Positions 12,276 through 22,344 of a DNA stretch of 64,000 nt are shown here, in pieces (positions within the stretch are counted from its first letter, which is position 1; each line of letters opens with the position of its first letter). The stretch lies in NCBI GenBank assembly GCA_033239525.1, contig BSYO01000008.1:14058830-14122829 (forward strand), given 5' to 3'. The translations under genes and the position numbers were made by a program. The notes beneath the pieces were generated by a model, which did no database searches, was not told where the DNA came from, and worked only from the letters and a program-made list of their open reading frames with translations. Source of the DNA: Nepenthes gracilis. Lineage: Eukaryota > Streptophyta > Magnoliopsida > Caryophyllales > Nepenthaceae.

Positions 12276-13146
12276 TGTTGAGATAACTCCAGTGTGAAGA
12301 AATGCCGGACTAAAATTAGCCGGAGTGGCAAATTTCATAGTGAAATTTGCTAAAGAGGAAAATTCCATAGTGGAATTTTTGGAGAAGAAAATTTCAGAGT
12401 GAAGAGAGGGCAAAATTGCCTGGTTGGTGCAAAATAACCAAAATGGTTGGCAGGTATGCTTTTGGTCAATTTGGTTGCATTTTTCAGAATGGATGGAAAT
12501 TCCCGAATGTAGTTGGCCGATTTGAAGAGTTAAGGAATGAGGACTCAAAAGCAAGAGTCTGTGGTCTTGGTCAATGTCTGGGAACTGTAATCGAAAAGTT
12601 GGTCACATACAATATTTGCTCAATCAGTTTTTTCAGAAAGGAAGTTGACTCCCAGAGCTAACACTCGATTGGTTGAGAATGTTGACTCCTCTCGATAGAG
12701 TGGTGATTAGTAGAGTTGGTGGCAGATTTTGCACACATGCAACTTGCCTATTGGATAAGTAGTCTCTGAGCCAAATTTGTATATATATATATGTGCATGC
12801 TGGGTATGCAAGCATAAGTGTGTGAAGAGAAGTGAGAAAAGAAAAACGTAAGAGAGAATAAGGAGTAGTCAAATTTACTCTTGTATTTTTGCTCTTATTT
12901 TGCTCTCAACTCTTCGAGAGGTTTGTGTAGCCAGAAAGAATTTATGTAACCACATTCGTAGTGAAATTTGTTTAATAGACTAAATATCCCGTGATTTTTT
13001 CCTTTTACATTATAAGAGAATTTTCTACATAAAAATTTAGTGTGTTGCTCTCTTTCTCACATTTCTCCATCATGTGTGTGTTTTGTGTGTTAATTCATTC
13101 CCGTCCTGTGTTGTCTCACCGGCCATTATCATCCTTTTTCCCAATA
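12276..13146 (+). repeat. 3' LTR of Copia element
   Basis: An 871-bp copy of the 5' LTR, from TGTTGAGATAACTCCAGTGT to CCCAATA, followed by the target duplication GGACA. Upstream GAGTGAAAG is a weak polypurine tract. Few copies of the internal tandem unit are retained compared with the 5' LTR. Confidence 0.9.
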
Positions 13147-13151
13147 GGACA

Positions 13152-13936
13152 TCCCTGTTGCTATTCCCTTCATAGTTCTAGCATCTTTGGACAGGGTGTC
13201 ATCTTCTTGAGATGGTTTTGTCACCATTTATGAGGCCTATTTGAATAATAGGTTTCGTGTTCCCAATTTCGGGGAATTTATAGAAGTAATGGACCCCTTT
13301 CGAATCTATTTGGAGCTTTGTTGCATGATGACTGTTGCTAAAATAACCTTTTCCACATTCCTCATTCGTGCTTGAGCAGGTTCAGTGGAGGATCCTATTG
13401 TTAAAGCACGAGTTGGTAGAGCTTCCTAGGTTTTTCATTCGTCCTATAGTGGCATGGGCCTTAGAGGTGAGGGTTGTTGCCATTTAGGTAAGAGTAGATG
13501 GCCTAGAGGAGGACTTCACAAAATGAGGGGATGCCATCGATAGTGTTACTTCTAAGAATGATATATCAAACTGTAGAAGCTAAAGCCTGGATCATCAAAA
13601 ACCTACTAATCTAACACCACTCATTAGCATGGAGCTTAATAATGTTAATTTATTATTTAAAAAAAATCTTCCTCTCTCACCCATGGGATCAGAGTTATCT
13701 AGGTTTATGTTATCTCGTCTATTCAACAAAAGCAAGTTTTTTGGAGCCTTAACAAAGATCTTATACTTCAAAATCATCATTGAATTTGGGTTCCCTCCAC
13801 TAATTTTGAGTTCATTATGAGAGGTTAGGGAAATTCATTCATTCTCCCGATTAAACTTAAAGACTACTTTAGCGACACAAGTATCTAGTTCCTTCGAGTA
13901 TTATTTGAGGAAAATGCACAACGCACCCATATGATG
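13152..13936. other. Unassigned DNA
   Basis: Continuation of the pre-insertion sequence that ends at 4749. Short open frames occur on both strands near 13595-13820, but they show no motif I recognise and overlap each other in antisense. No coding call is supported. Confidence 0.5.
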
Positions 13937-14358
13937 GATGGCATTGCTGTGGAATCTATCGATTAGGATTTGCATCATATTCATTATATCCATGAATTTC
14001 CTCGTAGATGGGGACATAAAGCCTACTTTTCAAGTGGGCCTTGTATACAATTATGAAATCCTCATGAGTGGATGAAGTCCTATTTTCAAGGGCAAGAACA
14101 ATGTGAAAAATAGTTAGAGGAATGTCATACTTACCATAAAGAAAAATGATATCTAGAAGCATCAAAGTTAGGATAATGTTAACAACGCTGCAAATAACTA
14201 GGCCTTTAGATCAATTAAAAGCCATGAACTGAGTGTGAAAGATAAAGGTGGAGCTCTCTAGAATTTTAAATAGTAAAGGAATCAAATAGGAAACTTGATT
14301 GTTCACTTTAAAATATTGGCATAAATGAACTTAGAAACAGGCACTCACAAAAGTCGAA
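13937..14358. repeat. 422-bp direct repeat, left copy
   Basis: Nearly the same sequence recurs at 21922-22344, from GGATGGCATTGCTGTGG to CACAAAAGTCGAA, with only scattered substitutions. It lies directly before the Copia LTR at 14361. It lacks TG/CA ends and a primer-binding site, so it is not an LTR by structure. Confidence 0.88.
13956..14165 (-). CDS. Unidentified 69-residue frame within the 422-bp repeat
   Basis: An open minus-strand frame beginning MMLLDIIFLYGKYDIPLTIF and ending YNEYDANPNR. Its duplicate at 21942-22151 stays open for the same length, with about ten residue differences, which hints at real or recently real coding sequence. I recognise no family. On the minus strand the triplet run TTTATGGTAAGTATG includes a good consensus splice donor, so it may be part of a broken spliced gene. 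It could equally be a chance frame. Confidence 0.3.
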   Translation of the reverse strand: MMLLDIIFLYGKYDIPLTIFHIVLALENRTSSTHEDFIIVYKAHLKSRLYVPIYEEIHGYNEYDANPNR

Positions 14359-14360
14359 GG

Positions 14361-15088
14361 TGTTGGGATAGAGGTCACTCTCGTGTGGGCCCATACCCAC
14401 TTGATGTGGCGAATGGAAGTAAATATTCTCACCGTATGAGGTAGGCTCAAGTTGCGCCTGTTGGGCGCTCGAGCCACATTTCCAGTAAGCCCCCGCTCGC
14501 TACTCGCCTGATTGTCACTCGAGCCTAAATTCCAGTAGCATGCCGCTCGATGTGCGCCCGAATGACGCTCGAGCGCGGGCCTGCGCTCGATGGGAGCTCG
14601 ACGGGTGCTCAAGCACGTGCCTATTATATAAAATGCACACTTTGCATTTTAGGTTAATTCCAGTTAGTTTAGATAGTCGTTCCAAAGAAGAAAAAGAGAG
14701 AAAAGAGAGAGAAGAAGGAGAAGAAGAAGATTTGAGCCTCCGGTTGGGTTTTCAATCAAGTTTCAATATTCGGTAATTACACGTATAAAGTTCTTATTGC
14801 TGAGAAAAAAACATTTGTTAGATTTTATCTCTACTCTTGCTCTTTATATTTCTTGTACAGGTTGTGTAAAGTTAATTGATATTGATTCTTGTGATTTGTG
14901 GCTTGTGTAACTGATCAACTGTTGCTTGTAAAAATTTTGAACTCTGTGTCCCGTAGTTTTTCTCTCTCGTTTCATAGGAAGTTTTCTACATAAAAATTGT
15001 AGCTTTACTGTTTGTAGTTATTTATTGTGTGCATGCTATAATCTACTTCATGTTTCCTTGTGGTTTAAACAAGTAATTAATTCTAAGA
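14361..15088 (+). repeat. LTR of Copia A with TATA box and CTCGAG-rich promoter module
   Basis: It begins TGTTGGGATAG and ends TTCTAAGA (probably an eroded CA end) just before the primer-binding site. A GC-rich block with repeated GCTCGAG-type words (about 14455-14615) is followed directly by a TATA box, TATATAAAAT, at about 14625-14634, then a purine-rich leader. No second copy of this LTR occurs in the window. Confidence 0.8.
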
Positions 15089-15090
15089 AG

Positions 15091-15101
15091 TGGTATCAGA
15101 G
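15091..15101 (+). other. Primer-binding site, initiator tRNA-Met type
   Basis: TGGTATCAGAG, a perfect match to the common plant tRNA-iMet primer site, two bases after the LTR. Confidence 0.88.
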
Positions 15102-15140
15102 ATTTTGATTCGTGTTGGATATTGTGACTTGTTTGAATCA

Positions 15141-15925
15141 ATGGAGGCCAGAAATAAGATGATGTGTTTGAATGGTACGAACAATGATATTTGGCGCAGC
15201 AAGATGGACTTGCTGTTTGTGAAATTGATGCACCATCCGGTTTTTGCATAGCAAAAATCGAAATCAAAGTCCGAGGAGGATTGGACGTTTGAGTATGAAC
15301 AAGTTTGTGGTTATATTAGGCAATTTGTGGATGACAATGTATATAATCACATCCGAAATGAGACACATGCAAGGACTTTGTGGCAGAAACTTGAAACACT
15401 TTATGCCTCAAAGACCGATAACAATAAATTATTACACTTGATGAAGCTTATGCAAGTGAGGTATAAGGAGGGCTCGTCTGTTGCCAATCACTTAAATGAG
15501 TTTCAAGGATGTATTAATCAATTGAATGGCATGGGTATAAAATTTGATGATTAACTATTGGATTTTTTACTACTTTATTAGACTCCTGGAAGGTGGTAAG
15601 GATTACTATCGACAATTCAGCTTCAAACGGCGTGGTACCTCTTGAGATAGCAAAGGGAGCGGTATTGAATGAAGAGATAAGATGTCGATCACAGGGTACT
15701 TCCTCTACACACTCCAAAGTGTTAGTCTTCGAGTCACAGGAAAGAAATAAAGGGCGTGGTCCTAAGCCTACAGAGAAGGGCAGAAGCAAATCCAGATTGA
15801 GGTATTAGAACCTCGAGTGCCATCATTGTGGAAAGAAATGACACATCAAGAAATATTACTACAAGTGGAAGCGAGAGAATGCTTAGAGTAATGAGAAGAA
15901 GGTTGACAAGACTCGAGATGAAGAA
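15141..15925 (+). pseudogene. Copia A gag remnant
   Basis: ATG at 15141 opens MEARNKMMCLNGTNNDIW, followed by the UBN2-type gag core (THARTLWQKLETLYASKT, VANHLNEFQGCINQL). The zinc knuckle at about 15820-15865 reads CHHCGKK, a TGA stop, then HIKKYYYK. It therefore has a stop in place of the conserved Gly and a Tyr in place of the last Cys. The same stop occurs in copy B. Other stops follow the MHHPVFA and KFDD segments. Confidence 0.87.
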
Positions 15926-18900
15926 AGAGCTACTGTTGTTAACAGGAGTGATCTTTGGTTGGTGTGTCAGGAGGATGAGGTGGTAAATCTTGCTGATCTT
16001 AAGACAAGTTGGGTGGTGGATAGTGGTGCTTTATTTCATGTCACATCACAGAAAGAGTTCTTCACATCATACACTCCTGGCGATTTCGAAGTGTTGAAAA
16101 TGGGCAATGAAGTTATGTCCCGCATTGCTGGCTATGGTAATGTATGTCTTACCATAAATAATGGAACCAAATTGCTATTGAGAGATGTTAGACACATCCC
16201 GGATATTCGATTGAATCTAATCTCGGCTGGCAAGCTTGATGATGAGGGTTTTTGTATCACGTTCTGCGCAGGAGTATGAAAGTTGACTAGAGGGTTTCTA
16301 ATTGTGGTTTGGAGCAGAAAAGTTTCCAACTTGTATGTATTGCAAGCCTCGATTGCAGCGAGAGATGTGCATGTTGTTAGAGATGATGAGCTTTTAGATT
16401 TGTGGCACCGTCAGTTGAGTCATATGGGTGAGAAGAGCCTGAACTGTTTAGCTAGGAAAAATTGCCTTTGGGATGTAAAAACAGCTCAACTAAAGACTTG
16501 TCCTCATTGTATGGTAGGAAAGCAACGACGGATTTCATTCAATGGCAATTCATCTACAAGGAAGACTAATCTTCTTGAATTGATCCACACCAACTTATGT
16601 GACCCGTTCAAAGTGAAGACTCTTGGGGGAGCACTTTACTTAATCACATTCATTGATGACTGTTCTCGAAAACTGTGGGTGTATCTGCTAAAATCGAAAG
16701 ATCAAGCTTTCATGTTCTTTAAACATTTTCATGCCTTGGTTGAGAAGCAAACGAGAAAGAAACTAAAATGCATCCGAAGTGATAATGGTGGGGGAGTACA
16801 TCAAGCGTTTGATGAGTATTGCCGATCTCATAAAATTCATCATTAGAAGACTCCACCGAAGATACCGCGACTAAATGGGGTAGCCAAACGGATGAATGGG
16901 ACTTTGATGGAGAGGGTCTGATGCGTGCTTTCGGAGGCGAAGCTCCTTGGCTTGTTTTGGGGGAAGCCTTGAGGGCCGTGGCTCATGTCGTCAATTTGTC
17001 ACCACACAGTACCTTGAATGGAGAAGTACCTGAAAAGATATGGACCGGAAAAGATGTATCCTACAACCACTTACGGGCATTTAGATGTAAGGTTTTTATT
17101 CACGTCCCCAAAGATGAAAGGACCAAGCTGGAGTCAAAGACCAGATAGTATATATTTCTCAGTTACGGGGAAGATGAGTTTGGATACCGATTGTATGATT
17201 CGATTGAGAAGAAGTTGGTTCGATCTAGGGATGTCGTGTTTGTCGAGAACGAGACTGCAGTACCTGATAGAGATGATGATGAGACTATTCCTCCTGAAAC
17301 TGTCGAGCCTACCGAAACTGCTCCACTCCGACAATTCACGAGAGATCGGAGACCCTCTACTCGTCTGTCAGTCGAGGAGTATGTGTTACTCACAAACGAA
17401 AGAAAGCCTAAATGCTTTGAGGAAGCAATGGAGGATGAACACAAGGCGGAGTGGATGGAAGCTATGCGAAAAGAGATGGTGTCGCTGCATGAAAATCACA
17501 CGTTTGAGTTGACAATGTTGCCAAAGGGAAGACAAGCGTTGAAAAACAAGTGGGTCTTCAGGTTGAAGACAGATGAAAACAACTCACAACCGAGATACAA
17601 AGCGAAACTGGTTGTAAAGGGCTTCAATCAACGGAAGGGTATTGACTTCAATGATATCCTTGCACCAGTGGTAAAGATGTCTTCTATTCAAGTAGAGCTC
17701 AAGTTGGCTGTTGTTCTTGACCTGGAGGTAGAACAGATGGATGTATGGATAGTGTTTCTTCACGGTGATCTTGAAGAAGAAATCTATATGGAGTAACCAG
17801 AAGGATTTCTGATCAAGGGGAAGGAAAACTTAGTGTGTCATTTTAAGAAAAGTCTATATGGATTGAAACAAGCACCAAGGCAATGGTATAAGAAGTTTGA
17901 GTCTGTCATGGTGGAACAGGGCTATCAGAAGACGACCTCAGATCATTGTGTTTTTGTTCAGATTTTTTTAGAGGATGATTTTGTTGTTCTTTTGCTCTAT
18001 GTGGATGATATGTTAATTGTTGGGCGTAATACTTTTTGGATTACGGAATTAAAGTAACAGCTTGGAAAGTCCTTTGCTATGAAAGATTTGGGATTGGCGA
18101 AGCAAATTTTTAAAATTAAAATTTTTTGCGACCGCAAATCAAGGAAGTTATGGATGTCACGAGAGAGCTATGTGGAGAAAATGCTTCAACATTTCAACGT
18201 AGAAAAGTCAAAATCAGTGAGCACACTATTGGGCAATACTTCAAGTTGAGCAATTGTCAATATCCTTCTACCGAAGATAAAAAGGTACACATGAAAAGCA
18301 TACCCTATTCCTCAGCCATGGGTAGCCTAATGCATGCAATGGTGTGTACGAGGCTAGATATAGCTTATACTGTTGAAGTTGTGAGTCGATTCTTGTCAAA
18401 TCCCGATAATGAGCATTGGTTTGCAGAAAAATGGATTTTGAAGTATCTCCAAGGAACTTCTAAACTGTGGTTGTGCTTTGGAAGCAACGTGCCCCTTATG
18501 GTTGGATATACTGATGCAGATATGGCAGGTGATGTCGACTCACGGAAGTCTACTTCAGGATATTTAGTCATATTTGTGGGAGGAACCGTTTCCTGGCAAT
18601 CGAGATTATAGAGGTGTGCTGTTCTCTCCACTATTGAAGCAGAATTCATTGCTATTACAGAAGCAAGTAAGGAGATGCTATGGATGAAGAAATTTATTCG
18701 AGAACTTGATCTAAAGTAGAAACGATATGTGTTGTTTTGCGATAATCAAAGTGCGATTCATCTTAGCAAGAACTCGTCTTTTCATGCAAAATTAAAGCAT
18801 ATCGATGTGAGGTATTAATGGGTGCAGAATGTTGTTGACATGGGTTTGTTGTTGGTGGAAAAGATCGGGACCGAGGAGAATTGATTTGATATGATGACCA

Positions 18901-18935
18901 AGGCATTACGAAAGGGAAAGCTTGAAACTTGGTAT
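15926..18935 (+). pseudogene. Copia A protease-integrase-reverse transcriptase-RNase H remnant
   Basis: Protease: SWVVDSGALFHVTS near 16000. GAG-pre-integrase: LWHRQLSHMGEKSLN near 16400. Integrase core: LITFIDDCSRKLWVYLLKS near 16640, then IRSDNGG near 16773. Reverse transcriptase: [19 protein letters not shown] near 17540, GLKQAPRQWYKKFESV near 17860, and the active-site box LLYVDDMLIVG at about 17994-18025. RNase H: YTDADMAGDVDSRKSTSGY near 18510, then LFCDNQSAIHLSKNSSFH near 18735. Stops include a TAA in the codon after EIYME. Frameshifts separate the integrase and reverse transcriptase pieces. Confidence 0.88.
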
Positions 18936-19017
18936 TCAATTGCCGGATGACGATGAATGGCCCCACATGGTCGTCAGGGAAAGTTAAGACAATGTTATTG
19001 GCATAAATAATGAAATG

Positions 19018-21895
19018 AGACAATGTATATAATCACATCCGGAATGAGACACATGCAAGGACTTTGTAACAGAAACTTGAAATACTTTATGCCTCAAAGA
19101 CCGGTAACAATAAATTATTTCACTTGATGAAGCTTATACAAGTGAGGTACAAGAAGGGCTTATCTATTGTCAATCACTTAAATGAGTCTCAAGGATGTGT
19201 TGATCAATTGAGTGGCTTGGATATAAAATTTGATGATGAACTATTACGTTTGTAGCTTCTGACTACTTTACGAGACTCTTGGAATGTGGTAAGGATTACT
19301 GTCACCAATTCAGCTCCAAACGGTGTGGTAACTCTTGACATAGTAAAGGGAGCGGTATTGAATGAAGAGATGAGACGTCGATCACAGGGTACTTTCTCTA
19401 CGCACTCCGAAGTGTTAGTCTCCGAGTCATAGGGAAGAAATAAAGGGTGTGGTCCTAGGCCTGCAGAGAATGGCCGAAGCAAATTCAGATCAAAGTATCA
19501 GAATCTCGAGTGCCATCATTGTGGAAAGAAATGACACATCAAGAAACATTGCTACAAGTGGAAGCGAGAGAATGATGAGAGTAATGAGAAGATGGTTGAC
19601 AAGATTCGAGATGAAGAAAGAGTTACTGTTTTTACCGAGAGTGATCTTTGGCTGGTGTGTCAGGAGGATGAGGTGGTAAATCTGGTTGATCTTAAGACAA
19701 GCTGGGTGGTGGATAGTGGTGCTTCACTTATGTCACGTCACGGAAAGAGTTCTTCACATCATTCACTCCTAGCGATTTCAGAGTGTTGAAAATGGGCAAT
19801 GAAGGTATGTCTCGCGTTGCTGGCTATGGTGATGTGTGTCTCACCATAAATAATGGAACCAAATTGCTGTTGAGGGATGTTAGACACGTCCCGGATATTC
19901 GACTGAATCTGATCTCGGCTGGCAAGCTTGATGATGAGGGTTTTTGTATCACGTTCTGCGTAGGAGTATAGAAGTTGACTAGAGGGTCTCTAATTGTGGC
20001 TTGAGGCAGAAAAGTTTTCAACTTGTATGTGTTGCAAGCCTTGATTGCAGCGGGAGATGTGCATGTTGCTAGAGATGAGGAGCTTTCAGATTTGTGGTAC
20101 TGTCGGTTGAGTCACATGGGTGAGAAGGACCTGAACTGTTTAGCCAGAAAAAATTACCTTCAGGGTGTAAAAACAGCTCAACCGAAGACTTGTCCTCATT
20201 GTATGGCAGGAAAGCAACGATGAATTCATTCAATGGAAATTTATCTACAAGGAAGACTGATCTTCCTGAATTAGTCCACACCGACTTATGTGGCCCGTTC
20301 AAAGTAAAGACTCTTGGAGGAGCACTTTACTTAATCACATTTATTGATGACTGTTCTCGAAAACTATGGGTGTATCCGCTGAAATCGAAGGATCAAGCTT
20401 TCATATTCTTTAAACATTTTCACGCCTTGGTCGAGAGGCAAACGGGGAAGAAACTAAAATGCATCCAAAGTAATAATGGTGCGGAGTACATTGGAGTGTT
20501 TGATGAGTATTGCCGATCTCATGGAATTTGTCATCAGAAGACTTCACCGAAAACACCAAAACTAAATGAGATAGTCGAACGGATGATGGGACTTTGATGG
20601 AGAGGGTCCGATGTGTGCTTTCAGAGGCGAAGCTCCCTGGCTCATTTTGGGGGGAAGCCTTGAGGGCCGTGGCTCATGTCATCAATTTATTACCGCACGG
20701 TACCTTGAATGGTGAAGTGCTTGAAAAGATATGGACTGGAAAAGATGTATTCTACGACCACTTGCAGGTATTTCGATGTAAGGTTTTTGTTCACGTCCCC
20801 AAAGATAAAAGGACCAAGCTGGAGTCAAAGACCAGACAGTGTATATTTCTCGGTTACGCGGAAGATGAGTTTGAATACCGTCTGTATGATCCGATTGAGA
20901 AGAAACTGGTTCGATCTAGGGATTCATGTTTGTCAAGAACGAGACTATAGAGGATATTTGCAAAAGTTTAGAATCTGTCTCCAAAAATGATGACAGTCGG
21001 GCATGTGATTCTAATCTTACGCCGGCACCTGTTCGTTATCAGAGTGAAAGTCAAGGTAATGCTGATGATTATGAAGATCATAAGACTGCAGTGCCCGATA
21101 AAGATGAGGATGAGACTATTCCTCTTGATACTGCCAAGCCTACCGAAACTGCTCCACTCCGACGATCCACGAGAGATCGAAGACCCTCTACTCATCTATC
21201 GGCCGAGGAGTATATGTTACTCACAGATGGAGGAGAATCCAAATACTTTGAGGAAGCAATAGAGGACGAAAACAAGGCGGAGTGGATGGAAGCTATGTGA
21301 GAAGAGATGGCGTCGCTGTATGAAAATCACACGTTTGAGTTGACAAGGTTGCCAAAGGGAAAACAAGCGTTGAAAAATAAGTGGGTCTTCAGGTTGAAGA
21401 CAGATGTAAACAGCTCACAATCGAGATACAAAGCGAGACTGGTTATGAAGGGTTTCAATCAATGGAATGGTATTGACTTCGACGAGATCTTTGCACCAGT
21501 GGTAAAGATGTCTTATATTCGAGTGGTGCTTGGGTTGGCTGTTGTTCTTAACATGGAGGTAGAATAGATGGATGTGCGGACCGCGGTTCTTTACGGTGAT
21601 CTTAAAGAAGAAATTTACATAGAGCAATTGGACGAATTTTTGGTCAAGGGGAAGGAAAACTTAGTGTGTCATCTCAAGAAAAATCTATATGGATTGAAAT
21701 AAGTACCAAGGCAATGGTATAAGAAGTTTGAGTTTGTCATAGTGGATCAAGGCTATCAAAAAACGACCTCGAATCATTGTGTTTTTGTTCAGATTTTTTC
21801 AGATTATGATTTTATTGTTCTTTTGCTCTATGTGGATGATATACTGATTATTGGGCGTAATACTTCTCGGATTACGAAATTAAAGCGACATAAAG
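19018..21895 (+). pseudogene. Copia B: gag-to-reverse-transcriptase fragment without LTRs
   Basis: This is a second copy of the same family. It starts at the gag position that matches 15329 in A and ends in the reverse transcriptase just after LLYVDDILIIG (about 21825-21857). Gag includes the shared TGA in the CCHC knuckle (CHHCGKK, stop, HIKKHCYK). Protease (SWVVDSGAS), integrase (LITFIDDCSRKLWVYPLKS) and reverse transcriptase follow. It has fewer stops than A in integrase. RNase H, LTRs and primer site are missing. The right end runs into 25 unassigned bases and then the second 422-bp repeat. Confidence 0.87.
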
Positions 21896-21921
21896 CCATA
21901 TAATGTGAAATCTCGGATTAC

Positions 21922-22344
21922 GGATGGCATTGCTGTGGAATCTATCGATTAGGATTTGCATCATATTCATTATGTCCATGAACTTCCTTGTAGATGGGAA
22001 CATAAAGCCTACTTTTCAAGTGGGCCCCGTATACAATTATGAAATCCTCATGAGTGGATGAGGTCCTATTTTCGAGGGCAAAAATAATGTGAAAAATAGT
22101 TAGAGGAATGTCATACTTACCATAAAGAGAAACGATATCTAGAAGCATCAAAGTTAGGACAATGTTAGCAATGCTGCAAACAACTAGGCCTTTAGATCAA
22201 TTAAAAGCCATGAACTGAGTGTGAAATATAAAGGTGGAGCTCTCTAGAATTTTAAATAGTAAAGGAATCAAATAGGAAACTTGATTGTTCACTTTAAAAT
22301 ATTGGCATAAATAAGCTTAGAAACAGGCACTCACAAAAGTCGAA
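21922..22344. repeat. 422-bp direct repeat, right copy
   Basis: The counterpart of 13937-14358. After it the sequence continues CGGTCTCC, where the left copy instead meets the Copia A LTR. The right copy therefore probably keeps the undisturbed host continuation. Confidence 0.88.
21942..22151 (-). CDS. Unidentified 69-residue frame, duplicate of 13956-14165
   Basis: Begins MMLLDIVSLYGKYDIPLTIF. It keeps the same length and stop as the left copy despite substitutions. No family recognised. Because it only occurs as part of the duplicated segment, coding status is unproven. Confidence 0.3.
   Translation of the reverse strand: MMLLDIVSLYGKYDIPLTIFHIIFALENRTSSTHEDFIIVYGAHLKSRLYVPIYKEVHGHNEYDANPNR

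Larger units (their letters stand above)
4755..13146 (+). mobile_element. Complete Ty1/Copia retrotransposon (Tnt1/Tork-like), with nested solo LTR
   Basis: The element runs from TGTTAG at 4755 to CCAATA at 13146. It is flanked by the perfect 5-bp duplication GGACA (4750-4754 and 13147-13151). Order: 5' LTR, primer-binding site, gag, protease, integrase, reverse transcriptase, RNase H, 3' LTR. The canonical Copia order (integrase before reverse transcriptase) is preserved. A solo Gypsy LTR of about 2.5 kb interrupts the protease. Without it the element is about 5.9 kb, a usual Copia size. Many stops make it non-autonomous. Confidence 0.93.
14361..19017 (+). mobile_element. Copia element A (Tnt1/Tork-like), lacking its 3' LTR
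   Basis: 5' LTR (14361-15088), primer-binding site, gag, protease, integrase, reverse transcriptase and RNase H are in order. After the RNase H end (about 18930) the sequence passes within about 90 bases into the gag of a second copy (B), with no 3' LTR between them. The junction near 19018 has the shared string GACAATGTATATAATCAC. A and the element at 4755-13146 belong to related families. Confidence 0.85.

Noticed and set aside
13937..14358. The 422-bp direct repeats as LTRs of one large element
   Set aside because: There are no TG...CA ends, no primer site after the left copy and no polypurine tract before the right. Copia A has its own LTR and primer site immediately inside.
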